Assembly: GCA_050732935.1 (NCBI GenBank)
Contig: JBOHRW010000227.1
Span: 1 to 32,943 of the forward strand
From: DASRVA01 sp050732935
GTDB lineage: Bacteria; Gemmatimonadota; Gemmatimonadetes; JACCXV01; JAHWKZ01
DNA: 32,943 nt
Direction of reading: 5' to 3'
Part shown: positions 15,823-22,849 of the stretch, piece after piece
Position numbering within the stretch: position 1 is the stretch's first letter
Layout: every line of letters starts with the position of its first letter
The notes under the pieces: generated by a model
The model's database searches: none
What the model saw: the letters and a program-made list of their open reading frames with translations, nothing else
What the model was told of the DNA's origin: nothing
Position numbers and translations under genes: made by a program

Positions 15823-16023
15823 TCAATCCTTTGGTCGGGGACGTCGCCTCCGGGGTGCGCTGGCCTCCGGGATCTTTCCCTTGAGCGTCGCCAGACGATG
15901 ACGCGCGGCCGCTTCCACCAGCTCCCTCAATCCCAGATGGACCACGGCGGTCTTGGTCCTCGCTCCCGTCGCCGCCATCGCCTCTTCAACGAGTTCCTCG
16001 TCCAGGTTCAACGTCGTTCTCAT
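15823..16023 (-). CDS. vapB: VapB-type antitoxin
   Basis: A 66-residue antitoxin. The N-terminus MRTTLNLDEELVEEAMAATG is the ribbon-helix-helix DNA-binding pattern of VapB antitoxins, the middle is ALxELVEAAARHR-like, and the basic C-terminus (RRRRPRPKD) would neutralise the toxin. It is cotranscribed with vapC and lies 31 bp downstream of pyk on the same strand. TTGACA at 16053-16058, overlapping the pyk stop, lies 17 bp before a hexamer that ends 6 nt from ATG 16023. The -35 is perfect but the hexamer (GACCTT) is poor. TGCAT and ATGCA flank an AT-rich stretch at 16023-16050, a possible operator. Confidence 0.82.
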   Translation of the reverse strand: MRTTLNLDEELVEEAMAATGARTKTAVVHLGLRELVEAAARHRLATLKGKIPEASAPRRRRPRPKD

Positions 16024-16054
16024 GCATCAAAGGTCGTATATTTTGTATGCAGTG

Positions 16055-17548
16055 TCAAGGCCCGGTGGAACCGGTGGCCTGCTTCCCGAGCGCGCCTTCG
16101 TCGAGGCGGGTGACATCCCCCAGCCGGTGGATCTTCATCAGGTTGGTCCTCCCCCCGACGTCCAGCGGCGCCCCGCAGACGATCACGATGATCTCGCCCT
16201 TGCGGGCCAGACCCTCCTCCATCAGACGCTGCTCGAGGTTCGCGATCAGGCGGTCGATCGAGTGCGCGATCTCCATGACCAGCGGGGTCACCCCCCAATG
16301 GAGCGCGAGCCGCGAGCGGACCTTGGCATGCGGGGTGAAGGCCAGCAGCGACACGTGCGGCCGGTACTTGGCCAGCAGGCCTGCGGTCGATCCCGACTGC
16401 GTGAAGGCCACGATGAACTTGGCGCCGACCTCGGCGGCGACGAGGGTCGCAGCGTCGCAGATCGCCTGGGCGAAGTCCTCGGTGAGCTCGGTGCCCCGCC
16501 GGCGGTGCCAGGGGGAGCGCTCGCGCTCCACCTCGGCGGCCGCGATGATGCGCTCCATCATCTGGACCGCCTCCACCGGGTGCTCCCCCGTGGCCGTCTC
16601 CGCGGAGAGCATGACCGCATCGGTCCCATCGAAGATCGCGTTCGCGATGTCCGAAGCCTCGGCTCGCGTGGGGCGCAGGCTGGTCGTCATCGACTCCAGC
16701 ATCTGGGTGGCGACGATGACCAGCCGCTTGGCCGCGTTGGCGCGGCGAATGATCTCCTTCTGGAGGATCGGGACGCGCTCGGGCGGGAGCTCCACGCCGA
16801 GGTCCCCGCGGGCGATCATGACCCCGGCCGCCTCCGCGAGGATCTCGTCCAGGTTGTCGACCCCCTGCGGCTTCTCGAGTTTGGCGATGACCGGGATATC
16901 GCCGCCGTGAGAACGGATCTCCTGCTTCAGATCCACGATGTCCTGTCCGCGCCTAACGAACGACAGCGCGACGTAGTCGACCCCGTGCTCGACCCCGAAG
17001 GCGAGATCGAGCCGATCCTTCCTGGTCAGCCCCGGTGTCGAGATGTGGACCCCCGGGAGGTTGATCCCCTTCTTCTCGCGGAGAATCCCCCCTTCGATCA
17101 CCCGCGTGCGCACCATGTCCTCCGCCTCGACCTCCTCGACGACCAGGATGAGCCGGCCGTCGTCGAGCAGGATGCGGTCGTCGGGCTGGACGTCGTGGGG
17201 CAGCTCGCGATACGTGGTGGTGAGGAGGGACGGCGTGCCCACCCCATCGCCGGTCCTGAGTCGCACTTGATCGCCGGAGCGCAGCTCGACCGCCCGCCCC
17301 TCGATCGGCCCGATGCGGATCTTCGGGCCCTGGAGATCCTGGAGGATGGCGACCGGCGTGTCCAGACGGTCGGATGTCTCGCGGATGAGCTGGATCGTCC
17401 GCGTGTACTCATCGTAGTCGCCGTGCGAGAAGTTGAGGCGCGCGCAGTCCATGCCCGCGCGGATCAGGGCCTCGATCCGCTCGGGGCTCTCGCTGGAGGG
17501 TCCCAGCGTGCAGATGAGCTTTGTCCGGGTCGGTCGGGGGGCGGCCAT
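16055..17548 (-). CDS. pyk: Pyruvate kinase
   Basis: Converts phosphoenolpyruvate and ADP to pyruvate and ATP, the last glycolytic step. The 497-residue protein shows TKLICTLGPSSESPERIEAL, ARLNFSHGDYDEY, ILQDLQGPKIRIG, VIAKLEKPQGVDNLDEI (catalytic Lys), MIARGDLGVELP, VIVATQMLESM and DGTDAVMLSAETATGEHP, followed by the C-terminal allosteric domain (FTQSGSTAGLLAKYRP). All catalytic motifs are intact. A TAGCTT hexamer lies 11 nt upstream of ATG 17548 but without a convincing -35. vapBC follows it on the same strand. Confidence 0.96.
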   Translation of the reverse strand: MAAPRPTRTKLICTLGPSSESPERIEALIRAGMDCARLNFSHGDYDEYTRTIQLIRETSDRLDTPVAILQDLQGPKIRIGPIEGRAVELRSGDQVRLRTGDGVGTPSLLTTTYRELPHDVQPDDRILLDDGRLILVVEEVEAEDMVRTRVIEGGILREKKGINLPGVHISTPGLTRKDRLDLAFGVEHGVDYVALSFVRRGQDIVDLKQEIRSHGGDIPVIAKLEKPQGVDNLDEILAEAAGVMIARGDLGVELPPERVPILQKEIIRRANAAKRLVIVATQMLESMTTSLRPTRAEASDIANAIFDGTDAVMLSAETATGEHPVEAVQMMERIIAAAEVERERSPWHRRRGTELTEDFAQAICDAATLVAAEVGAKFIVAFTQSGSTAGLLAKYRPHVSLLAFTPHAKVRSRLALHWGVTPLVMEIAHSIDRLIANLEQRLMEEGLARKGEIIVIVCGAPLDVGGRTNLMKIHRLGDVTRLDEGALGKQATGSTGP

Positions 17549-17576
17549 GATCGACCGGCAAGCTACCGGTTTCGGG

Positions 17577-17606
17577 TTGACGACGCAGCGCCGAGCCGCC
17601 TAGCTT
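17577..17606 (+). promoter_or_regulatory. Promoter of tRNA-Ala
   Basis: TTGACG (17577-17582) and TAGCTT (17601-17606) are separated by 18 bp. Transcription would start about 20 nt before the tRNA. Confidence 0.55.
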
Positions 17607-17632
17607 CCATCCCCGTCGAACGACAAACGGTG

Positions 17633-17708
17633 GGGGCTGTAGCTCAGCTGGGAGAGCGCCTGAATGGCATTCAGGAGGTCGTCGGTTCGATCCCGATCAG
17701 CTCCACCA
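17633..17708 (+). tRNA. tRNA-Ala (anticodon GGC)
   Basis: A 76-nt cloverleaf. The acceptor stem GGGGCTG pairs with CAGCTCC (one G-U), followed by A and an encoded CCA. The D arm is GCTCAGCTGGGAGAGC. The anticodon stem CCTGA/TCAGG encloses the 7-nt loop ATGGCAT, with anticodon GGC at 17666-17668. The T loop is GTTCGATCC-like. It reads codon GCC. Confidence 0.96.
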
Positions 17709-17799
17709 ACCTCTTCTTCGTTCCCTCAAAGAGATAGGCGACTGAAGCGGCATGCCGCCTGGCCGGGTGTGCGAAGCCTTTCCGAGAACCCGAGTCTCC

Positions 17800-17822
17800 G
17801 TTCGTGAAGAACCTTCACGAAC
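17800..17822. repeat. Inverted repeat downstream of tRNA-Ala
   Basis: GTTCGTGAAG (17800-17809) and CTTCACGAAC (17813-17822) are perfect 10-bp arms around the 3-nt loop AAC. No T tract follows on either strand, so it is not a standard terminator. Confidence 0.7.
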
Positions 17823-17926
17823 CTGGAAATGCCTTCACTCCTCACACGATACCTGAAAAAACAGTCACCACGGGTGCCGGCGCGACCGATCGGTGGATCC
17901 GCTTGTTGTGCGAACAGACGTTTGGC

Positions 17927-18143
17927 TTATCCGCCGGTGAATGGGTCCACGACCTTGACACCCGCCTCTTCGAAGTGGGCACGGTTGCGGGTGGCGACGA
18001 CCAGGCCATGGACGAGGGCCGTAGCGGCGATGAGGCTGTCCTTGATCGGCATGGCGCGGCCGGTCGCGCAAAGAGCTGCGAGAAGCTCCGCCCATCTCGG
18101 CAGGCAACACGATTTGACCCTTGGAGGAGACCGTCGTTTTCAT
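17927..18143 (-). pseudogene. Toxin-antitoxin remnant: AbrB-type antitoxin N-terminus fused to a PIN toxin C-terminus
   Basis: ATG 18143 begins MKTTVSSKGQIVLPAEM, the swapped-hairpin DNA-binding start of AbrB/MazE/VapB-type antitoxins. After about 17 codons the similarity stops. From about 18087, in a different frame, the DNA encodes the last third of a VapC/PIN toxin: AELLAALCATGRAMPIKDSL, IAATALVHGLVVATRNRAHF, then EEAGVKVVDPFTGG and a TAA stop at 17927-17929. One deletion removing the antitoxin C-terminus and the toxin N-terminus would explain this. The toxin half lacks the first catalytic Asp and Glu, so neither product should be functional. The operator-like palindrome upstream is intact. 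Confidence 0.75.
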
Positions 18144-18146
18144 ACA

Positions 18147-18165
18147 TGTAAGATGCCATCTTACA
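18147..18165. promoter_or_regulatory. Perfect palindrome, probable autoregulatory operator of the broken toxin-antitoxin unit
   Basis: TGTAAGATGCCATCTTACA has 9-bp perfect arms around a central C and ends 4 nt upstream of the antitoxin start codon (minus strand). Antitoxins of this type bind such palindromes to repress their own operon. Confidence 0.6.
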
Positions 18166-18416
18166 CAAAGCGCATCAACCAGCTCCTTGCCCAAGCACAT
18201 GAGTTTCCGCGGCGCTGCCATGGCCGATGCAAGCCTTTCCGCGAAAGGTCCTTGCGACGGCACGAGGAATCGCGCAAGTTCGATCGCCAATTCGGGGTCG
18301 AAATCGGGATACGGTTCGAAAGCGAGCGGAGCAAACCCGCGTGATGTCCTTCCTTCCTTGATCTCTCTTTCCGGCAACGTCCCGGCCGGCTCCCGCCCCC
18401 CATCCCGCGTCCTCGC

Positions 18417-19043
18417 GTGACAGCCTCGACTCACGGCTCCGGCATCGAGCACGACCGGTCGTCCGGCTCGGAGCGTCATGCCCTCCGAGGCATCACCGGT
18501 CGGCCGCTGGAAGGGGCAGCCGACACACGCCGGACAGCCCTCCTGGTGGGCCTCGCCGTGCTGGCGGTTGTTGGAATCGCGTACGGTCTGGTCGAGCGCG
18601 GACGACGCGCGGATCTCGAGGACGAGCGGACCGCGGCCACCGTGCGCGGCGACTCGCTGGCCACCGCCCTGGCGGCCAACAACTCGCTGCTGGCCGGTCG
18701 ACCCGCCGTCGAGGACCTGCTCGCGGTCCTGGCCGCGCCCGACGTGGCCTCGTTCCCGCTTGCCGGATCCACGGACGCGCGGGGAAGCCTGGTCGCCTCC
18801 TCGGGAGGGGCCATCCTGTCCGCCGCCGGACTTCCGCCCGGGGGGTACACGCTGTGGCACGTGGACGACGCGGGACCGCACCACGTGGCGGATCTGGGTC
18901 GGGCTCCCGAGGGACGGCTGTTCGCCCTGCTCGAAGATGCCGCCTTCGCCACCGGATGGGGGGCGATCCTGATCGCGAAGCCGAGCCCCGAGCCCCCCGG
19001 CCCCGGTGAGATCGTTCTCGAGTATCGAGGGTTCCTGCGCTGA
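18417..19043 (+). CDS. Membrane-anchored RskA-like (anti-sigma-K C-terminal domain) protein lacking a sigma-binding domain
   Basis: A 208-residue protein. A short N-terminus (1-40) has no zinc-binding His-x3-Cys-x2-Cys anti-sigma motif. One membrane segment is at 41-59 (ALLVGLAVLAVVGIAYGLV), a coiled-coil-like stretch at about 62-92, and a C-terminal domain at about 105-205 with GAILSAAGLPPGGYTLWHVD and GWGAILIAKPSPEPPGPGEI, the pattern of the RskA extracytoplasmic domain. It would sit in the inner membrane with the C-terminus outside. GTG 18417 is the first start in frame and lacks a clear Shine-Dalgarno. The gene may have lost its 5' part to the decayed island upstream, or may be a natural stand-alone form. 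No sigma factor gene adjoins it. Confidence 0.6.
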   Translation: MTASTHGSGIEHDRSSGSERHALRGITGRPLEGAADTRRTALLVGLAVLAVVGIAYGLVERGRRADLEDERTAATVRGDSLATALAANNSLLAGRPAVEDLLAVLAAPDVASFPLAGSTDARGSLVASSGGAILSAAGLPPGGYTLWHVDDAGPHHVADLGRAPEGRLFALLEDAAFATGWGAILIAKPSPEPPGPGEIVLEYRGFLR

Positions 19044-19101
19044 CGCGGGACGGGTGTTCGCGCCTAGCGCGGGAGTCCGAGCCCGTCTACTTTTGCGTCC
19101 G

Positions 19102-19188
19102 GCCGGGGTGGCGGAACTGGTAGACGCGCCGGACTCAAAATCCGGTGGCCGCGAGGCCGTGTGGGTTCGATTCCCTCCCCCGGCACCA
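19102..19188 (+). tRNA. tRNA-Leu (anticodon CAA)
   Basis: An 87-nt class II tRNA. The acceptor GCCGGGG pairs with CCCCGGC, then A and an encoded CCA. The anticodon stem CCGGA/TCCGG encloses loop CTCAAAA, with CAA at 19136-19138. A long variable arm (TGGCCGCGAGGCCGT) confirms the leucine type. The phosphatase gene follows within 36 nt. Confidence 0.96.
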
Positions 19189-19224
19189 TGGCGATATTCA
19201 GTCCGCGTCCGTGAGGGTCATCCG

Positions 19225-20580
19225 TTGCGTCGAATCCCACTTTCCCTCTTCCTCGCTTCCCTTCTCCTGGCCGGCTGTGCTTCGAATTCGGAGGTCGCCG
19301 AGCTCGACGAGAGGCTGGCCGGCCCCGGCGACTTCATTCGCGCGCCCTACCTCGTGACGGTGACCGACAGCTCGGTGGTCGTCCGCTGGCGCAGCTCGCG
19401 CCCGGTGCAGCCGGGGTTCCGGTTCTGGGCCGACGAGGACACGCTCACCGCGACCCTTCCCGAGACCGGCGTCGATCACACCTTCGAGATGACCGAGCTC
19501 CTGCCCGATACGGACTACTTCTACCAGGTGCGCGTGCAGGACACAGTCTGGACCGAGGCGGTCGAGATCCACACCTTCCCCGAGCCGGGAACGCGGGGTC
19601 CCTTCACGTTCCTGGCCATGGGGGACACCGGGACGCTGAGCTCCGGTCAGGTCGCGCTGGCCGACCAGGTCAATCAGGAGGATGCCGCATTCATCATCCA
19701 CATGGGGGACGTCGCCTACCCCGACGGAACCGAGCAGGAGCTCACCGCCAAGCACTTCGCCGTCTACGGCCCGATCCTGAAGCGGGTCCCGTTCTACCCC
19801 TCCCCCGGCGATCACGACACGCGGGTCAACTTCGGGGAGCCGTATGTCAACGCCTTCACGCCGCCCGAAGGACGTCCCTCCGGGTCCCCATTCTATTACG
19901 CTTTCACCTTCGACAACGTGCGCTTCATCGCGCTCGATTCACAGCCCTCCGAAGAGCACGCTGCCCGGCACGGGTTCGTCGGGGATCCCAGCAGCGAGCA
20001 ATACCAGTGGTTTCTGACCGAGCTCTCGGCGGCCAGCGCCGATCCGAACATCGATTGGACCATCGTCTACTTCCACCACACCCCGTACAGCGCTTCGACG
20101 GGCTTTGGCGGCCACGGCTCGGACCTGGCGTTGCGCCGCTTTCTCTCCCCCCTCATGGACGGATACAGCGTCCCGCTCGTGTTCAGCGGCCACGACCACG
20201 ACTACCAACGCTCGCGACCGATCCGCGCGAACCAGCCGGCGGAAGAGGGCCAGGGAACGGTGTACATCGTGAGCGGGGGGGGCGGCGGCCGGCGCACCTT
20301 CCGCGGCACCGGCGCCGACTGGTTCACCGCCTACTCCGAGCAGATCTACCAATACGTCCGGGTGGACGTGGATCACTACGACTTGAAGATCGAGGCCGTC
20401 GACATCGACGGGAACGTCTTCGACTCGTACGAGATGACGATCCCCGAAGGGGAGCGCAAGACGTACGAGCGGGAGACGGTCCCGCTCACCATGCCCGGCC
20501 CGGAGCCGGCCGAGGAGCCGGAGGGGGAGTTCGTGCCGGAGGACGCGCCGGCCACGGAGCCCGCCGCCACCCCCCGCTAG
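19225..20580 (+). CDS. Purple-acid-phosphatase-like metallophosphoesterase lipoprotein
   Basis: A 451-residue exported hydrolase of phosphate esters. The signal peptide MRRIPLSLFLASLLLAGC ends in lipobox LAGC (Cys18). Residues about 40-120 form the Fn3-like domain of purple acid phosphatases (APYLVTVTDSSVVVRWRSS). The metal-binding motifs follow: GDTG (133), GDVAY (161), PSPGDHDT (near 195), FHHTPY (283) and SGHDHDYQR (near 322). The usual GNH(D/E) reads GDHD, so a metal-ligand Asn is replaced by Asp. The tail is Pro/Glu-rich. TTG 19225 is chosen because GAGGG lies about 8 nt upstream and the lipoprotein signal starts there. The longer frame runs through the tRNA. Its stop lies inside a palindrome shared with the convergent gene. 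Confidence 0.85.
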   Translation: MRRIPLSLFLASLLLAGCASNSEVAELDERLAGPGDFIRAPYLVTVTDSSVVVRWRSSRPVQPGFRFWADEDTLTATLPETGVDHTFEMTELLPDTDYFYQVRVQDTVWTEAVEIHTFPEPGTRGPFTFLAMGDTGTLSSGQVALADQVNQEDAAFIIHMGDVAYPDGTEQELTAKHFAVYGPILKRVPFYPSPGDHDTRVNFGEPYVNAFTPPEGRPSGSPFYYAFTFDNVRFIALDSQPSEEHAARHGFVGDPSSEQYQWFLTELSAASADPNIDWTIVYFHHTPYSASTGFGGHGSDLALRRFLSPLMDGYSVPLVFSGHDHDYQRSRPIRANQPAEEGQGTVYIVSGGGGGRRTFRGTGADWFTAYSEQIYQYVRVDVDHYDLKIEAVDIDGNVFDSYEMTIPEGERKTYERETVPLTMPGPEPAEEPEGEFVPEDAPATEPAATPR

Positions 20581-20594
20581 TGTCCGGACACTAG
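20577..20594. repeat. Perfect 18-bp palindrome holding both stop codons of a convergent gene pair
   Basis: CTAGTGTCCGGACACTAG has no central spacer. The phosphatase stop (20578-20580) lies in the left arm and the stop of the Lon-domain gene (20591-20593, minus) in the right arm. No T tract follows. It may terminate transcription weakly in both directions. Confidence 0.6.
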
Positions 20595-21244
20595 TTCAGC
20601 CGCGGGTCCTCGGGGCGCCTCCTCCCGAACCTCTCGATCGACGAATACGACTCCAGCTGCTCGCTCATCCAGCGCTCGACCTCGGCGGCCCGGGCCTCGA
20701 CATCGTCGATCTCCAGGAGCGACTGCTTGGATCCGACCCCGACCCTCAGGATCGAGGCCGCCCGGTTCACCAGCACGGGATAGGGCAGGGCTTCGGTCAG
20801 GAGATCGGCCGGCATTCCACCCGCGAGGACCTGCTCCTCGTATTGCCGCGCCGTCATCAGGAAGGACGCCTTCGCGTCCGCCACGCGCGGGTCCTGCAAA
20901 TCGGGGAGCATCTCCCCCCGCGGCTGCACGGCCACGTTGAAATAGTCCGCGGGCTGCGCGCTGAGATCGCCCAGAGCCACCCGCGAGAGTCCGTGCAGGA
21001 CGATGTCGAAACGGCCGTCCTCGAGACGCTGGGCCACCTCGATCCGCCCGACCGACCCGATCGGATGGATGAGAGGCGGGCGGCCCGGCGGCCGTTCCTC
21101 CCGCGCCAGGACGACCACGATCAGGCGCTCGCCGCTCAGTGCGTCCACGACCATCGCCCGGTAGCGGGACTCGAACACGTGGAGGGGCAGGAACGTGTGC
21201 GGGAAGAAGACCACGTTGCCCAGCGGAAAGACGGGCGCCTTCAT
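20591..21244 (-). CDS. Stand-alone Lon N-terminal (LON substrate-binding) domain protein
   Basis: A 217-residue protein with only the LON domain (PF02190 type): VFPLGNVVFFPHTFLPLHVFE at the N-terminus, then ESRYRAMVVDAL and IGSVGRIEVAQRLEDGRFDI, and a helical C-terminal half (about 120-205). The AAA+ ATPase and Ser-Lys protease domains of Lon are absent, and at this length the gene is complete. Such proteins are widespread, and their role (peptide or protein binding) is not settled. ATG 21244 opens directly on the LON start pattern. It is divergent from the ZIP gene with 63 bp between the starts. Confidence 0.88.
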   Translation of the reverse strand: MKAPVFPLGNVVFFPHTFLPLHVFESRYRAMVVDALSGERLIVVVLAREERPPGRPPLIHPIGSVGRIEVAQRLEDGRFDIVLHGLSRVALGDLSAQPADYFNVAVQPRGEMLPDLQDPRVADAKASFLMTARQYEEQVLAGGMPADLLTEALPYPVLVNRAASILRVGVGSKQSLLEIDDVEARAAEVERWMSEQLESYSSIERFGRRRPEDPRLN

Positions 21245-21307
21245 CGCCGCTGACTCCGTCGCGCTTTCCGCCGCGGAGGGTGCCGGCTATGTTCGCTCGC
21301 CGCAAAC

Positions 21308-22033
21308 ATGAGTCTCGCCCTCGCCTTCGTCGCCGCCCTCGGAAACGTCCTCGGGGGACTCCTCGTCGGTGTCCGCGCCCAATGGAGCCCTGTCATGCTG
21401 CGGCTCTTCGTGGCCACGGGCGCCGGGTTCCTGCTCTGCGTGGCGCTGCTCAGGATGCTCCCCGAGGCGCTGGAGCTCGCCCCGGGCCGGGCGCTCCCGC
21501 TCGCCGTGACCGGCTACTTCCTGACCCACCTCTTCGAGCACACGCTGGTGCGACACTTCCACTTCGGTGAGGAGGTCCATACCGAGGTCGTACGGGGTGC
21601 CTCCAGCGCGGCGGCCACGCTCGGGCTCGGCCTGCATTCCTTCTTCGACGGTGTCTCGATCGCCGCCGGCTATCACGTCTCGCCCGCCCTCGGCTGGCTG
21701 GTTTTCGGCGCCATCGCCCTTCACAAGCTGCCCGAAGGCTTCACCATCGCCTCGATCGTGAGGGCCGCCGGCGGCTCCCGCGGTCGCGCGGTCGGCACGG
21801 CGGCCGTCGTGGGCGGAGCCTGCGTGCTCGGCGCGATCCTGCTCGCCGGGCGCGAGGATCTCGCGGGACCGGGGCTGGCGATGGCAACCGGAGTGACGAT
21901 CTACGTGGCGGCGACCGACCTGGTTCCCGAGGCCAACAAGGAGGTGGGTCACCACATGGCCTTCACGGTTCTCGGAGGGGTCGTTCTGTATCTGCTGACG
22001 GCTTGGGCTCTGGCGTCGATGGGGATCCGCTAG
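21308..22033 (+). CDS. ZIP-family metal transporter
   Basis: Integral membrane transporter of Zn and other divalent metals. It has 241 residues with about eight hydrophobic segments. The binuclear metal site is clear: H110-SFF-D114 in GLGLHSFFDGVSIAAG, and H139-KLP-E143-G in IALHKLPEGFTIAS. A His-rich stretch (HFHFGEEVH, about 83-91) sits in the loop between early helices and may bind metal. ATG 21308 has no clear Shine-Dalgarno. A TATGTT hexamer 14 nt upstream has only a weak -35 partner. Its 3' end overlaps the convergent secreted-protein gene by 71 bp. Confidence 0.9.
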   Translation: MSLALAFVAALGNVLGGLLVGVRAQWSPVMLRLFVATGAGFLLCVALLRMLPEALELAPGRALPLAVTGYFLTHLFEHTLVRHFHFGEEVHTEVVRGASSAAATLGLGLHSFFDGVSIAAGYHVSPALGWLVFGAIALHKLPEGFTIASIVRAAGGSRGRAVGTAAVVGGACVLGAILLAGREDLAGPGLAMATGVTIYVAATDLVPEANKEVGHHMAFTVLGGVVLYLLTAWALASMGIR

Positions 22034-22682
22034 CGTCTTCGGTCTCTGGACGGCCGGTCGTGCGGACCAGGTGGACCAGACGGTCCAGGTCGGCCAGCGC
22101 GAGGTTCACCAGATCGAGGAAGTTCTCCTCTTCCCCTGGGAGGGCCGCCGTGGGAAGCGAGTCCTCGGCTCCGACCTTGACCCCCGCTGGAACGGTGACG
22201 GCGGTCCTTCCGGTCACCAGCGTACGCTTGCGGGCCGCTTCGTTGACGGCCTCATCGCCGGTCGGCGTCGGCGCCGGAGGCAACGCCTCGAGCCAAGCCT
22301 CGGCCCGATCGAGATGAGCTCCCAGGGAATCGATGGCGGCGTCCACGCTGTCGGCGCTCGGGGCCATGAAGGCGGGCAGGGACTCGGTCGCGAACGAGTC
22401 GACGCGCGTCCGGAACTCCGCCAGGAGCGCCCCGGACAGGGTCTCGTCGTCCTCGGCCACGGCGCGCTCGAGCTCCCGCGACCAGCGCACAAGCGCGCCC
22501 AGGGAGGGCCATTCGCGCAGGGTGGCGCCCCCGGTTCGATAGGCATCCGCGTCCAGATACTGACGGCGGAAACCCTCCGGTTGGGCGGCATCGGACTGGG
22601 CCAGGGCCGGACCGGCGCTAGGGGCGAGGACCAGCATCGCCGCGGCGAGCAACTTCCAAGGGGGGATCGGGGTATCCGCCAT
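21963..22682 (-). CDS. Secreted protein of unknown function
   Basis: A 239-residue protein. The signal peptide is WKLLAAAMLVLAPSAGPALA with likely cleavage before QSDA. The mature part is mostly helical and acidic, with many Glu/Asp/Ala, and ends in a Pro/Ser-rich tail (GSPSTPEPKPSADTERP). No enzymatic motif is recognised. ATG 22682 gives the most usual signal peptide, with ATG 22700 six codons upstream as the alternative. Neither has a good Shine-Dalgarno. The last 71 bp overlap the end of the ZIP gene on the other strand. It is divergent from the sigma factor gene. Confidence 0.65.
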   Translation of the reverse strand: MADTPIPPWKLLAAAMLVLAPSAGPALAQSDAAQPEGFRRQYLDADAYRTGGATLREWPSLGALVRWSRELERAVAEDDETLSGALLAEFRTRVDSFATESLPAFMAPSADSVDAAIDSLGAHLDRAEAWLEALPPAPTPTGDEAVNEAARKRTLVTGRTAVTVPAGVKVGAEDSLPTAALPGEEENFLDLVNLALADLDRLVHLVRTTGRPETEDASGSPSTPEPKPSADTERPLREP

Positions 22683-22744
22683 GATGGCTCTGATACCCAT
22701 GGTGGCACGGCTTGTTCGTAAGGTCAAGGGGAAGGCCGAACCCC

Positions 22745-22773
22745 TTGACGGAAGGCCGTTTGGCCGCTATAAT
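22745..22773 (+). promoter_or_regulatory. Promoter of the sigma factor gene
   Basis: TTGACG (22745-22750) and TATAAT (22768-22773) are separated by 17 bp. The leader to ATG 22850 is about 70 nt and contains AAGGGA about 12 nt upstream of the start. The spacer contains GGCCGTTTGGCC, a small inverted repeat. Confidence 0.8.
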
Positions 22774-22849
22774 CTCTTGTTCCCCAATTTGGCGGTACTT
22801 TGCTCACGTCAGGTGCTCTTCAGCGAATAATAAGGGAAAGCGGACCGAA

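Larger units (their letters stand above)
17709..18416 (+). other. Decayed, mostly non-coding island between tRNA-Ala and the RskA-like gene
   Basis: A stretch of about 700 bases without an intact gene. It holds two palindromes just after the tRNA (12-bp GCGGCATGCCGC at 17747-17758, and 10-bp arms at 17800-17822), a broken toxin-antitoxin remnant (17927-18143, minus) and its operator-like palindrome (18147-18165). On the minus strand, 18166 to about 18400 stays open in the same frame as the remnant, with plausible codons (for example DFDPELAIELARFLVPSQ), but I do not recognise it. Position next to a tRNA fits an old integration site. No attachment repeat was identified. Confidence 0.5.
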
